The notes: generated from the letters alone by a model not told the origin. DNA of 64,000 nucleotides from Fundidesulfovibrio putealis DSM 16056 (GCF_000429325.1 NZ_AUBQ01000015.1:124001-188000), one strand, 5' to 3'; shown: positions 32,453 to 41,834, counted from the stretch's first letter. Program-made: numbers and translations.

Positions 32453-34753
32453 TCAAGATGGGCTTCGGCCTGGGCATGGAGCGGAATGTCTTCGAATTAA
32501 GTGGTGGCGTCGAGAATACACAGCTGTCCCAGTTTTGCCGTTGAGCATCAATGCGACCTCGTTGTATGTTTTGTCCAAGTTCTCCAGGATTATCTTGTCC
32601 TCCTCCGATGTCCAGGGCTTGCTTTTTGTAGTGGCCGTATGAGGTTTGCGTAACCCGAGGTCGCTTCTTCTTCTGGCTACACTTGAGCGTGCGCGATTTA
32701 ATGCAAGTGCAATTTCGCTATCTGTTTGGTTGGAATTTTGAATTATGAACTCATCTTCATCTGTGGTGAATCTTCTGTCGTTCACATGCGATGGGCCACC
32801 TCTATTTAGCCCAAGTATTTTACGGCGATGGCATATAGTGCCTCTATGGCGTCCAAGCTTTTGAGCAATGTCTGAGTCTGTCAATATTTCCCAATTGTCG
32901 ATTATAAATTTGTCGTCAGCTGCGGTCATCCAACCTTGCTTTCTCCCTTTGTTCGTATCCTTTAACAACCCAAGATTTGAGCGCTTAACTTGAATGCTTT
33001 GCACGGAACGATTTATGTGTTCAGCAATTTTTGCGTCAGTTAAGTGTGTTGAGGCTTTGAGATAATCAATCTCCTCTTTGGTCCATCTAGTGGAGGCGGC
33101 ATTTTGTTTTGATTGCAAGTCTATGTCTTCTGGGTCGACGCCAAGCATTATCAATAGATTTCTTCGTTTTGGATTTAGTCGCGTGTCCCATGTTCGAATT
33201 TGATACCGATACCATCTTGCAAGTGTCTGGTTCATATGCCGTCTGGATACTTTGCAATGTCCATGGATACTTTTGAACTCAACAAGACGGCCAAACATTT
33301 CATCCCAGCTATCACCGATCCGATCAATAATTTTGGCGTCAATTGATTTTCTTATTGTTTCAGTGTCAATGTCCTGTGAAAATACTTCTATAATTATTTT
33401 GTTTCCATCTTCTGCATGCTTGACATATGGATTGTCTTTGTTAAGTCCAGCCCGTGATAGTCTTATCCAAGAGTCAAAACGACCGTCACTTGCACGCATG
33501 GCTTCCAAAACTGTCCATACCTGTTCGTATCCAGACATGCCCAGCGCATCAGAAAGCTCCTCTCCTCCCGCGTCGTCAAGGTAAAGTGGTAAAAAAATGA
33601 ATCCAATTTTGTCAGGATGCTTTGCGTCTTTTCGAGAAGCTCGACCAACAGCCTGCACAATATCTATTTCGCCGCGTTTCTTCCGCATGAATGCTACCAT
33701 GTCGACAGCGGGGACATCTATGCCCATGGTCAAACAACGGGCATTGCTGACCGAAATATCTTGATCCGCGCTTAACAAATTCATTACTTCTGACCGCTGG
33801 GAAGCAGGCATTCGAGAGGATATGTAAGAATGAAAGACATCAGGCCATACCTCTTGAACCGATCCGCTTGAAAACGCCGCACACTCATCTATGGTATTAA
33901 AGAAAAGAATACTCTTGCGGATGCCGTATTTTTTGCACGCGGCTTTTAATGCTAACGCATTTGCGGCAGATTCTATGTCTGAAGAATTCGACAAGAGAAG
34001 TTCGCGTGTAACATCTTGCTTTGTTATCACGGAAATTATTATTCGATAATCCGCAATCAAGCCTTGCGCCACAGCCTCAGCAAAAGTCAATTCGTAAACA
34101 CGTTCCCCATAGAGTTCTGTGTCATCCATGGAGAAGTAACGATTATTCCCCTCTAAATTCTTCTGCTTCTCTTCATATGATCGAGGGGTAGCGGTCATAA
34201 ACAGTCGTTTGCGGATAAGAACATGCCGATCCAACAAAGGAACAGAGAAGCCACCAAATGAAAGCCCTACGTAGGCTTCTCCTGCTGTACAATGGGCCTC
34301 GTCAAAAATGCCAAAATCGAAATGGAGCCCTTCCGGTATGGCCTCTGCAAGCATTCCTGCGGATTGATAGGTGCAGCAGACGACGTGTTTCCCGCCGTTC
34401 AGGCTATTAAAGTATTCCCGGATCACGGCAGGGCTTGTGGTTATCCTTGTCTCTGTGATTTCAGAAATGTCCAGATCGTCAAAAACGGATTTATCCGAAC
34501 ATACTCCAAAGAACTCCGCATCTTTCCATTCCGTTGTTGCTGCCCACTGGCCCACAGTTTGCCGCAGGAGCCAAAGCGACGGCACAAAGATTACCACGAC
34601 TCGGCTTTCTAGGCCTTCTGCGACCCAAGGCCCTATAAGGGTCTTGCCGGTTCCGCACGGCATTACAATGGTAGCTCTGTCTCGTGTCCTAAACGCTTCG
34701 ATTGCGGCTGAAACTGCTTTGGCCTGATGTGGACGTGGCTTTATGATATTCAT
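32453..34753 (-). CDS. DEAH-box helicase with helicase-associated domain and four Myb/SANT-like repeats
   Basis: A 766-residue superfamily 2 helicase. Motif I is MPCGTGKT (about residue 33), motif II is FDEAHC, and motif VI is QAVGRASRKD. A helicase-associated segment (FKSIHGHCKVSRRH, near residue 500) follows. From about residue 555 there are four units of about 52 residues, each beginning with a Trp or Phe plus acidic residues (RWTKEEIDYL, WMTAADDKFI, RFTTDEDEFI, PWTSEEDKII) and ending in an R-R-x-x-LGL-like helix. These resemble Myb/SANT DNA-binding repeats. GAGGT precedes the ATG. The gene is visibly AT-richer than its neighbours, which suggests separate acquisition. Defence or DNA-repair roles are both possible. 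Confidence 0.85.
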   Translation of the reverse strand: MNIIKPRPHQAKAVSAAIEAFRTRDRATIVMPCGTGKTLIGPWVAEGLESRVVVIFVPSLWLLRQTVGQWAATTEWKDAEFFGVCSDKSVFDDLDISEITETRITTSPAVIREYFNSLNGGKHVVCCTYQSAGMLAEAIPEGLHFDFGIFDEAHCTAGEAYVGLSFGGFSVPLLDRHVLIRKRLFMTATPRSYEEKQKNLEGNNRYFSMDDTELYGERVYELTFAEAVAQGLIADYRIIISVITKQDVTRELLLSNSSDIESAANALALKAACKKYGIRKSILFFNTIDECAAFSSGSVQEVWPDVFHSYISSRMPASQRSEVMNLLSADQDISVSNARCLTMGIDVPAVDMVAFMRKKRGEIDIVQAVGRASRKDAKHPDKIGFIFLPLYLDDAGGEELSDALGMSGYEQVWTVLEAMRASDGRFDSWIRLSRAGLNKDNPYVKHAEDGNKIIIEVFSQDIDTETIRKSIDAKIIDRIGDSWDEMFGRLVEFKSIHGHCKVSRRHMNQTLARWYRYQIRTWDTRLNPKRRNLLIMLGVDPEDIDLQSKQNAASTRWTKEEIDYLKASTHLTDAKIAEHINRSVQSIQVKRSNLGLLKDTNKGRKQGWMTAADDKFIIDNWEILTDSDIAQKLGRHRGTICHRRKILGLNRGGPSHVNDRRFTTDEDEFIIQNSNQTDSEIALALNRARSSVARRRSDLGLRKPHTATTKSKPWTSEEDKIILENLDKTYNEVALMLNGKTGTAVYSRRHHLIRRHSAPCPGRSPS

Positions 34754-35121
34754 TTACTACCTCAAAACTTTTCCGACCCAGATGGGCCAGGCTTTTGGAT
34801 TTCCAGCCCTGGCAGTCCTGTCCATGCGACGCGTGACCGTCCCCTGCTTCTCTCTAGCCCACAGAACAGGGCCACCCTCGGGCGCTACTTCCGCGTTGTT
34901 TCGGCCACCCACACGTCAATGAGCGCCTTGTGGTGGGCTTCAATCTCCTGCCCCTTGTTTCGGAGGAGAGTCCCCTTCTTCGCGCTGCACGCACGAAGTG
35001 GGGGCAAGGTTGGCCTGGCAAAGAGAGAAAGCCATAAAGCACGAAATCTATCAAGCACTAAAACACAAAAACACGAAAAGCGCATCCCTGGCCAAGGCCC
35101 ATCTCTCACCTTCATTTCAAA
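34754..35121. other. Intergenic region, no supported gene
   Basis: Frames exist on both strands, but none has a good start. On the minus strand, a stretch near 34885-34985 reads KKGTLLRNKGQEIEAHHKALIDVW and looks protein-like, so a small gene or remnant is possible. The segment 35034-35086 is A-rich with CACGAAA and CACTAAA repeats. Confidence 0.35.
35036..35046 (+). repeat. AAAGCACGAAA intergenic motif, copy 2
   Basis: Followed on the plus strand by CAAGCACTAAAACAC and AACACGAAAAG, so this copy is an expanded array of the same theme. Confidence 0.4.
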
Positions 35122-35160
35122 CCAGGTTCGCGGTTTGAGATCCCAAAACCGCGAACCTGG
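35122..35160. repeat. Perfect 15-base inverted repeat
   Basis: CCAGGTTCGCGGTTT and AAACCGCGAACCTGG are complementary around nine bases, 3 bases past the stop of the last gene of the conjugation operon. It may end that transcript, though the following T tract is poor (TTTGAAAT). Confidence 0.7.
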
Positions 35161-35163
35161 CCG

Positions 35164-35457
35164 CTAATAGTAATGGATCTTCGCGAGGGTCCAGTTCGTC
35201 CTGTCGCAGTTGGCCAAGTCCACATGGCGCTCGATGGTGTCACCCGGAGGCAGAGCCTGACCGTCAGTGGAGTAGGCGATGAACATGGCCAGATCGACAG
35301 CCTGGCAATCGTTCCGAACTTCGCGCAACATCACTTCCGCAACAAGCAGCTGATCGCTTGCCGTCATCTCCAGAAGCAAAAATGACCGACCGACCCTCAA
35401 CTCATCCAAGGCAAGGAACGGACCCTGGAAGGTCCTCCGCAACGTATTTACGACCAC
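35164..35457 (-). CDS. Hypothetical protein at the end of the transfer operon
   Basis: A 97-residue protein from a GTG start with AAGGAG five bases upstream. It shows no signal peptide; the sequence alternates hydrophobic strands with a DC...NC pair of cysteines (RNDCQAVDL and DLANCDRTN) and ends TLAKIHYY. It follows the tail-collar protein gene by 14 bases and is probably co-transcribed. I do not recognise it. Confidence 0.6.
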   Translation of the reverse strand: MVVNTLRRTFQGPFLALDELRVGRSFLLLEMTASDQLLVAEVMLREVRNDCQAVDLAMFIAYSTDGQALPPGDTIERHVDLANCDRTNWTLAKIHYY

Positions 35458-35471
35458 AGGTACTCCTTCAC

Positions 35472-36152
35472 TCAGAGGATCGAACGGATGAGATACCGCA
35501 CTCTCGTGTGAACCGGCGCTGTTTCCGAACCACCGCTGTATGTTCCGGTTTGAGCGCTTACGTAGGCCGTTCCCGTCAACGACCCGCTGTTGAGCGACCC
35601 GGAAATTGATCCGCCTGATGTTGAACGAGTTTCAGTGTTGTAGTTTGCACCTGTAACAGCCCCCATTCCTCCGCCACCGGTATAATCACCTCCCGTATTA
35701 ACTACGGTCTGCGTAAACCAATATGTTTGGGATGACGCCGATCCACTCAATGAGGTCGAATTCAGCCCCCCACTGACAGGAGCGTTCTGCCCAGGCACGG
35801 ACACGGTATGTGACCTGATGGTGTCCGAAACTTGAGTGCCTACAAGTCCAGCCGTGGTCGTGCCGCGCAGGAACTGGCCATTATAGTTGGGGATAGGCTG
35901 GCCACCCAGAACGGCACGAAGGCGATCATACTGGCTGCCAGCCGGTACGGCCTGACCGTTGCACTCAAGCCATTTGCCCATATCTGCGGGGTTGGAGCCG
36001 GATGGCCACGCGACCACCGTTCCCACGGCGATGGTGCTTTGGCTGGTGATAGCGACCGTCATTGGGTCGAAGCTAGTGGCGTCGGCAGTCAAACCGAGCC
36101 TGGGTATGGCCAACGCCCAAAACAGGAAGATCAAGCGGAGCAAACGCATCAT
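35472..36152 (-). CDS. Secreted phage-tail-collar-like protein
   Basis: A signal peptide (LLRLIFLFWALAIPRLGLTA) precedes a tail-collar-type fold. VGTVVAWPSGSNPADMGKWL, ECNGQAVPAGSQYDRLRAVLG and PNYNGQFLRG match the family pattern seen in phage tail fibres. The remaining half is Gly/Ser/Thr-rich low complexity (TGGDYTGGGGMG) and ends VHTRVRYLIRSIL, like tail-fibre tips. The start overlaps the topoisomerase stop. Export and operon position suggest a surface or pilus-linked adhesin rather than a phage part. Confidence 0.7.
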   Translation of the reverse strand: MMRLLRLIFLFWALAIPRLGLTADATSFDPMTVAITSQSTIAVGTVVAWPSGSNPADMGKWLECNGQAVPAGSQYDRLRAVLGGQPIPNYNGQFLRGTTTAGLVGTQVSDTIRSHTVSVPGQNAPVSGGLNSTSLSGSASSQTYWFTQTVVNTGGDYTGGGGMGAVTGANYNTETRSTSGGSISGSLNSGSLTGTAYVSAQTGTYSGGSETAPVHTRVRYLIRSIL

Positions 36153-38137
36153 TCCGCTCCCTCAGGCTTGCCGTTGTCGTCCTGGAAAGTGACCTTGCAA
36201 TTCGGGAAGCCGGAGCACCCCCAGAAGTTGTATGCTCCTGGCCCATCCTTGGTGCGGTGAGCCAGAGGCTTCCCGCACTCCGGGCATTTATGCGTGCTCA
36301 GAGGTGGTTTCTCGCGTTTCTCCAAACGATGGCCGGGTTTGCCTCCGTTGTCAGCAAACGTGGCTGGGCAGTCAGGATAGCCAGAGCATCCCCAGAAGTC
36401 GTAACCACCCTGGCCGTTCTTTCCGGGAGCACGGACGATTCGGCGCAATGGCTTTCCGCAGTCAGGGCAAGGTGTCACGGTCGCAGCCTGGAACAGCCCG
36501 AGTTCTTGCTCCAGGCAGTGGTGCATTTTGCGCATCACATCAATGTAACCGGTGCGGCCCTCGGCAATGGCGTCCAGATCGTCTTCCAGCTCCTTGGTGA
36601 AGGAGAACTCGAGGAATGCGAAACGTCCCATCAGCGCATCCACCACGGCCTCGCCGTCCGCCGTGGCCGCCAGGGCACGTTTCTCCAGGCGGACGTAACC
36701 CCGACCGAGGATATTCTCCAGGATGGCCGCATAGGTGGACGGACGCCCGATGCCGCGTCCTTCCAGAGCCTTGACGAGCGTAGCTTCAGTGTAGCGCGGC
36801 GGTGCTTTGGTCTTGTGGGTGACGACCTTGCCTCCACCCACCGTGAGCAGGGAGCCTGCGTTGAGCTGGGGGACAGGGTTATCCGCCTCTTCCTCCCCAT
36901 CCTCGGTTTGATCCGCAGCCATGACCATCTTCCAGCCTGGCCTTACCAGAGTCCGGCCTTTGGCCTCGAACTCCGGCATCCTGCCTTCAATGTCCTCGCC
37001 TTGGAGCAGGGCGGTACGAACTGCGAAAACGGCATCCTCCAACTGGCTGGCCAGGGTGCGTAACCGAATCATCGTGTAGAGGGCTTTTTCGCTGTCAGTG
37101 TCTCCAGCCTCTTCCACCTCAATGTGCGTGGGCCGGATGGCTTCATGGGCTTCCTGCGCTCCGGCCTTGCTCTTCCAACGGCGCGGCGTGGCCACCACCG
37201 GCCAGTTGCTGTTCCGGCAGTATTCCCGGATTTCAGCCACGGCCTCCTCGCTGATATTGGGGGAATCCGTGCGCATATAGGTGATATGGCCAGCCTCATA
37301 GAGCCGTTGGGCAGCTTCCATTGTCTTCTTGGGGGAGAGTTTGAGGGAGTTCGAGGCTGCCTGCTGCAAGGTCGACGTGGTGAAGGGGGCTGGTGGAACT
37401 GCCTTGGTCTCAGTGTCCTGGCAGGCCAGAACCTTGACCCGGCGCATGGCTGCTACCCTGACGGCCTTCTCCTTCTCCAGGAGATATTCCTGACCAGGCC
37501 CGAGCCAGGCCTTCGCCAACCAGTTGGCTTTCCAGCCAGGAGTGATGTTGTCCAGGGCATCAAAGACCAACTCCACGCCGTAATGCGTGGTCATCTTGAA
37601 CGCCCTGATCTCGCGCTCCCGCTCCACCACAAGGCGCAAAGCCGGGCTTTGCACCCTCCCAGCCGACTTTTTGCCGCCGATGGCGCGAGAGAGGGGGACG
37701 GACACCATGTAGCCCACCAGCCTGTCCAGTACCCGCCGTCCCTCCTGGGCCGCAACGAGGTTCCTGTCCAGGGCGCGGGGATGTTCCAGGGCCATTTTGA
37801 CGGCCTTCTCCGTGATCTCCGAGAAGGTGATCCTTCCAGGATTCTCCAGCCGCAGGGCGTCCTCCAGGTGCCAGGCTATAGCCTCTCCTTCGCGGTCAGG
37901 GTCCATGGCCAGGAAAACAGAGTCCGCAGACTTTACCGCGCTGGCCAGCTTGGCCAAGACAGACTTGCCGCGCTCGGTTGGGGCATACGATGGTCGGAAG
38001 TTCGGAGGACTCACACCCATGTCATACAGGGGCAGATCGCGCACGTGTCCGACGCTGGCTTCCACCCTCCAGCCGCTGCCCAGGAACCCTTGGATCTTCT
38101 TAACCTTGCCCGGAGATTCGACAATCAAAAGCTTCAT
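36149..38137 (-). CDS. topA: Type IA DNA topoisomerase with two zinc ribbons
   Basis: A 662-residue enzyme. The TOPRIM domain starts LLIVESPGKVKKIQGFLG and includes MDPDREGEAIAWHLED. The active-site Tyr lies in AGHITYMRTDSPNIS. The C-terminus has two zinc-ribbon modules (CPDCGKPL...CSGYPDC and CPECGKPL...CSGFPNC). It is shorter than chromosomal TopA, like conjugative-element topoisomerases (e.g. TraE of RP4). It sits in the transfer operon, 11 bases after the transglycosylase gene, and probably assists DNA processing during transfer. Confidence 0.92.
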   Translation of the reverse strand: MKLLIVESPGKVKKIQGFLGSGWRVEASVGHVRDLPLYDMGVSPPNFRPSYAPTERGKSVLAKLASAVKSADSVFLAMDPDREGEAIAWHLEDALRLENPGRITFSEITEKAVKMALEHPRALDRNLVAAQEGRRVLDRLVGYMVSVPLSRAIGGKKSAGRVQSPALRLVVEREREIRAFKMTTHYGVELVFDALDNITPGWKANWLAKAWLGPGQEYLLEKEKAVRVAAMRRVKVLACQDTETKAVPPAPFTTSTLQQAASNSLKLSPKKTMEAAQRLYEAGHITYMRTDSPNISEEAVAEIREYCRNSNWPVVATPRRWKSKAGAQEAHEAIRPTHIEVEEAGDTDSEKALYTMIRLRTLASQLEDAVFAVRTALLQGEDIEGRMPEFEAKGRTLVRPGWKMVMAADQTEDGEEEADNPVPQLNAGSLLTVGGGKVVTHKTKAPPRYTEATLVKALEGRGIGRPSTYAAILENILGRGYVRLEKRALAATADGEAVVDALMGRFAFLEFSFTKELEDDLDAIAEGRTGYIDVMRKMHHCLEQELGLFQAATVTPCPDCGKPLRRIVRAPGKNGQGGYDFWGCSGYPDCPATFADNGGKPGHRLEKREKPPLSTHKCPECGKPLAHRTKDGPGAYNFWGCSGFPNCKVTFQDDNGKPEGAE

Positions 38138-38148
38138 GGCGTACTACC

Positions 38149-38772
38149 TCATGATCCTTTCATTTCGTTGCTGGCCACTTCCCGGAACCGCTTCACCAGC
38201 ATCGGCGAGGCAGCAGGGCGCTGGGCAGCAATTGCTGGCGCGGAAGAAGGAACTGACGGCGCTTCACCGCCGAGGCGGCGAAGCACGGCAGCGGCATAAG
38301 CCCAGCCACGTTCGGGGTTGCGATCGACAGGGGTATGGTAGGAGGCGACTGCGCGCCAGTTCAGCCCATGGCGCTTGATTTCCTTGCCGAGAATCCAGAC
38401 GCCCACCTGGATGTTGCCGGGAGGGTCCAGGATGACCTCCAAGGGCAGGCGGTAGCGTCTGATCCACCAGGAGTTAATCTGCATGACTCCCACATCGAAG
38501 GAGAGGCCTGCGGCCAGGGCCGCGCGGCTGATCGCCACGGCCTGCTCTTTCGTGACGGGTCTGACTGTTCGCCCCGCGATGTTCAGAATCCATGGCTGCA
38601 TCCCGGACTCTTGACCGGCGATGGCCAAGGCCAGAGGACGCGGAACGCTGTAACGATCACACGGGGCGTCGAAGAGGCTGGCCAGGTCCTGGCCAGCCAG
38701 GACCTGATTGCACGACAGGAGAACCAGGATGAGCCCGGCTAGTGCCTGAATCACCGGTCCAACTCCCGGCAT
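38149..38772 (-). CDS. Lytic transglycosylase (VirB1-like)
   Basis: A 207-residue exported enzyme. A signal peptide (QALAGLILVLLSCNQVLA) precedes an SLT domain with the catalytic Glu in LALAIAGQESGMQPW and the motifs VGVMQINSWW and VASYHTP. It should open peptidoglycan locally for the secretion channel. It overlaps the end of the ArdC/primase gene by 22 bases, consistent with one operon. Confidence 0.87.
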   Translation of the reverse strand: MPGVGPVIQALAGLILVLLSCNQVLAGQDLASLFDAPCDRYSVPRPLALAIAGQESGMQPWILNIAGRTVRPVTKEQAVAISRAALAAGLSFDVGVMQINSWWIRRYRLPLEVILDPPGNIQVGVWILGKEIKRHGLNWRAVASYHTPVDRNPERGWAYAAAVLRRLGGEAPSVPSSAPAIAAQRPAASPMLVKRFREVASNEMKGS

Positions 38773-41120
38773 TGTTCCTTGGCTAGGCCGCGACCAAGTT
38801 GCTGTGTCACCTCCTTGATCCCCCGGCTGGCGTGAAGATCGTTCCAGTCAGTCAACCTGGCCTCCCGTTCTTCCTTGGTGAAGGCCGGGACGATGACGCA
38901 GCCTCCGACAGCCAAAGCGGCCTGTTTGGCTTTCTCCACGCCGATGTTGCCGTGCTCCCGAGCATGGTCGTTGTCGGCGCAGATGGCGATCTTGGCCATG
39001 GGGAACTTTTCGCGCAGAGCCTTGGCCACGGGCTCAAGATTGCCTGCATCGAAGGCCACGACGACAGGCATGCTCGATGCCATGTGCAGGCTGACGCCGG
39101 TGGCGTAGCCTTCAGCGATGAGCAGAATTTGGCCTTGCTCCAAGTTCTTATCGGGATCGATCAGACTGAAGCAGCCTTTCTTTTCGGCACCGGCCTGGAA
39201 TCGCTTCGTCCCATCCCAGTCGATTTCCTGGACGTTCCGAAGTTCGCCCGTTGCGTTATAGAGAGGGACCAGCAGGAGCATGGCGTCAGAAGACTCTTTG
39301 ATGTCGCCATAAGGGTGGATGCCCTTTTTGAGGAGATAAGGGTTCCTAATCGCCGCCATGGGCATAATGGGCGGGAGGACGCTAAAGTCCTGCTGGCACC
39401 GCAGGGCCACGTCGTCTTGAAGCGCCAGGCGCTCGCGTTCTCGTTGTTTGCTGCGCTGCTCCGCTTCCAGTCGCAGGGCCATCTTCTGCTCTTCCGTCAG
39501 GGTATGGCCGGTGGCCTTCCACTTGGTCTTTTCGCCGGTGAGATAGTTCTCGTACCACCCAGCAGGACGGCCATCGAGATATCCCTTGTAGGCTCCATCG
39601 CGGGCCTGAGGTTTGCCGCCCAGAACGGAAACGCGGTGAATCTTGCCGTCCATGACGGGAAGCTGGCCTTTGAGGTCAAGTCCGGCATCGCGGAGCGCCT
39701 GAGCGAATTCAGAGAGAGGGTCCATGGTCTTGGCCGGGCTGGCAGCCTTGTCAGGGAACCAGGTTTTCAGCTTGGCCAGGTCGGAACCTTCCGGCGCGAA
39801 CCAGAGTTTGGCCTCGGCGTCCCATTTGGCACCGGCAGCCTTGGCCAGGTTCTTTTCCCGGAAGGGTACGGCCAGGAACACCTTCCCGGTGGCCGGTTGG
39901 GATGGCGCGGCGGGTTCCTTGGAGGGCTCGACATCATGGGCCATGGTGGTCACTGCACCATCCCGAGACAGTTCCAAGGCATGCTTGAGAGCGGCAAAGG
40001 CATCGGCACGGGTCGGGAAGAATTTGTCCTTGAACTGCGCCAGGAGGCCATCGTTGTTCGGGATGGCGAACCACTCCTCCGGTTTGGACTGCATAACCAT
40101 GTCCACGATGCCACCGCTCACGGGGTCTTTGTTCGTTGCCAGACCGCCGGGCCTGGATTCACTCCAGCCCTCGGGCAGGGTGAGGTTTGATGAAGCCAAT
40201 TCCTGGCCTTTGCCGAGTTCCTGCTTCTGTTCCATAGTGAGCACGTATTGTTTGATCTTTTCGGCGTCCCGGCAGGCCCGGACGATTTCATAGGGGTCCT
40301 GCTCCAACACCTTGATCCACGAATCCACGTAGGCCAGATGTTGGCCGGGGTCATAGCCGATGCCCATATCCTGGCCGAGCATCCAGGATGCGATTTCGGC
40401 CCGGAGTTCTTCCTTGGCGTACACTTCCGAACCGAACGGACCGAACTCGCGTCCCATGCGCGACTCATGGCCGGTCCAGTGACCGAGTTCATGCAGTGCC
40501 GTGGAGTAGTAATCGCCGGGGGTCTGGAAGCGATCCAGAGTGGGCAGGCTGATTTCATCCTTGGCGGGGCTGTAGAAAGCCCGATTGCGCTGGTTGTGTT
40601 TGATGACTGCGCCGGAATTGCGAAGAATGGCTTCCGCTTTCTCGTTCGGGTCCCAATCCCGGATGAGCGTGGAGGGGGCCAGAGGAGGAACGTCTCCATC
40701 AAGCTGGCTGACATGGAAAACGGAAGAAAAACGGGCCACCGGCCTGGCCAGCTCCACCTTGTTCATCACCTGGTTGCCGTCGCCATCGAGCACTGGCTTG
40801 CCGTTGTCATCCAAGGCGGGTTCTTCCTTGGTGAACTGCCAGAAGACGATAGTCTGTGATCTCTCGCCCTTGCGAACACGGCAGTCCAACGAGTTGGCCT
40901 GTTTGAGCGTCATCCAGCGAGGATCGGCATACCCTTTGCGGGAGAGCATGAGCCTGTTGATGCCGCTGTAGACCGTGCCCGAGACGGGGTTCATGGGCGG
41001 GTGGAGTTCACCTGGCCGCCAGGGTTTCTGCCACGGCGCGGCCCCGGTTTTGAGATCTTCGATGATCTGCTCGGCGAACACCTGATGGACCGGTTTGCGC
41101 GCGTTTGCATCATTCGCCAT
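38751..41120 (-). CDS. ArdC-type antirestriction/zincin fused to a TOPRIM primase-like domain
   Basis: From the ATG at 41120 the protein has 789 residues. The N-terminal ArdC-like ssDNA-binding domain (KPVHQVFAEQIIEDLKTGAAPW) is followed by a zincin with HELGHWTGHESRM (HExxH). A DUF5710-like repeat follows (VPFREKNLAKAAGAKWD), and the C-terminal TOPRIM domain has AEGYATGVSLHMA and AICADNDHAREHG. Such multidomain proteins are carried into recipients and protect or prime incoming DNA. A longer reading from 41267 has no support and crosses the small upstream gene. Confidence 0.88.
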   Translation of the reverse strand: MANDANARKPVHQVFAEQIIEDLKTGAAPWQKPWRPGELHPPMNPVSGTVYSGINRLMLSRKGYADPRWMTLKQANSLDCRVRKGERSQTIVFWQFTKEEPALDDNGKPVLDGDGNQVMNKVELARPVARFSSVFHVSQLDGDVPPLAPSTLIRDWDPNEKAEAILRNSGAVIKHNQRNRAFYSPAKDEISLPTLDRFQTPGDYYSTALHELGHWTGHESRMGREFGPFGSEVYAKEELRAEIASWMLGQDMGIGYDPGQHLAYVDSWIKVLEQDPYEIVRACRDAEKIKQYVLTMEQKQELGKGQELASSNLTLPEGWSESRPGGLATNKDPVSGGIVDMVMQSKPEEWFAIPNNDGLLAQFKDKFFPTRADAFAALKHALELSRDGAVTTMAHDVEPSKEPAAPSQPATGKVFLAVPFREKNLAKAAGAKWDAEAKLWFAPEGSDLAKLKTWFPDKAASPAKTMDPLSEFAQALRDAGLDLKGQLPVMDGKIHRVSVLGGKPQARDGAYKGYLDGRPAGWYENYLTGEKTKWKATGHTLTEEQKMALRLEAEQRSKQRERERLALQDDVALRCQQDFSVLPPIMPMAAIRNPYLLKKGIHPYGDIKESSDAMLLLVPLYNATGELRNVQEIDWDGTKRFQAGAEKKGCFSLIDPDKNLEQGQILLIAEGYATGVSLHMASSMPVVVAFDAGNLEPVAKALREKFPMAKIAICADNDHAREHGNIGVEKAKQAALAVGGCVIVPAFTKEEREARLTDWNDLHASRGIKEVTQQLGRGLAKEQCRELDR

Positions 41121-41304
41121 GGTCGCTGCCCTCTTCACCGGCGAACATATCCTCCAGGTCGTCAGGTCCGACGGCCAGTTCCTCGAAGGCTCCCATGAAC
41201 TCTGCAACCTCGGGATCGACCGGTATTCCCAGTCCCGGATTTTCCATGGCCTGAACGTCCACCGCACGGGCGGCTGCCATCAAATACTCCTTGTCCACGA
41301 TCAT
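41110..41304 (-). CDS. Small acidic protein between TraF and ArdC/primase genes
   Basis: A 64-residue acidic protein (many Glu/Asp: PEVAEFMGAFEEL, DLEDMFAGEEG). Its ATG overlaps the stop of the peptidase gene (ATGA), and its end overlaps the start of the ArdC gene by 11 bases, so translational coupling supports it as real. No family recognised. Confidence 0.65.
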   Translation of the reverse strand: MIVDKEYLMAAARAVDVQAMENPGLGIPVDPEVAEFMGAFEELAVGPDDLEDMFAGEEGSDHGE

Positions 41305-41834
41305 CCTCCTATGGGTTCAAAGACTCGAACTGGCTTCACCTTCTGAAGTGACGCCAACGGCAACAGACCAAAATACCGACCGTCGAAACCGCCGGGATGT
41401 TCACGAGAAAGGATCAAGACCATTCCTTCAGGAATCCGGCCTGGAGAAAGGGTGGTAGAAATCGGCATGGGCCGATCCAGACTGTCCGTGGCGGCGATCA
41501 TGCTTTGCGGCATCATCCGGCCATTGACGCGAATACCCTCCGGCCCCACATCCAAAAGATCGCCGGGAAGGCCCGCTACCACCTTGAGGAGGGGCTCGGT
41601 GCCGTCAGGACAGGAGCCGGAGCGCAGATAGCCCCGGTCGAGGGCCAGGGAGGCGAAGGGTTCAATGGCCAGACAGACGCTGACCAGGTCGCCACGATCA
41701 ATGCCAGGATTGCCGGGAACGAGCTGATAAATCCCCTTGGGCATGGAAGGCGTGGCGTTGAAGCGATACCCTTGCTGAAAGAGAAAGAAGCCCGAACAGA
41801 CCAGCAGGAGCAGAATCCAGAGGAGGCGCTTCAT
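41301..41834 (-). CDS. traF: TraF-type signal peptidase (S26) of conjugation
   Basis: A 177-residue protein with an N-terminal membrane anchor (LLWILLLLVCSGFFLF). The S26 catalytic residues are visible: Ser in FNATPSMPKGIY and Lys in LLKVVAGLPGDLL. TraF of RP4 cyclises the pilin TrbC; a trbC gene is present at 62566. It overlaps the coupling-protein gene by four bases. Confidence 0.87.
   Translation of the reverse strand: MKRLLWILLLLVCSGFFLFQQGYRFNATPSMPKGIYQLVPGNPGIDRGDLVSVCLAIEPFASLALDRGYLRSGSCPDGTEPLLKVVAGLPGDLLDVGPEGIRVNGRMMPQSMIAATDSLDRPMPISTTLSPGRIPEGMVLILSREHPGGFDGRYFGLLPLASLQKVKPVRVFEPIGG

Noticed and set aside
34727-35167. Plus-strand 146-codon reading frame
   Set aside because: No start signal, low complexity and no domain; only a weak protein-like minus-strand stretch was noted in the same gap.
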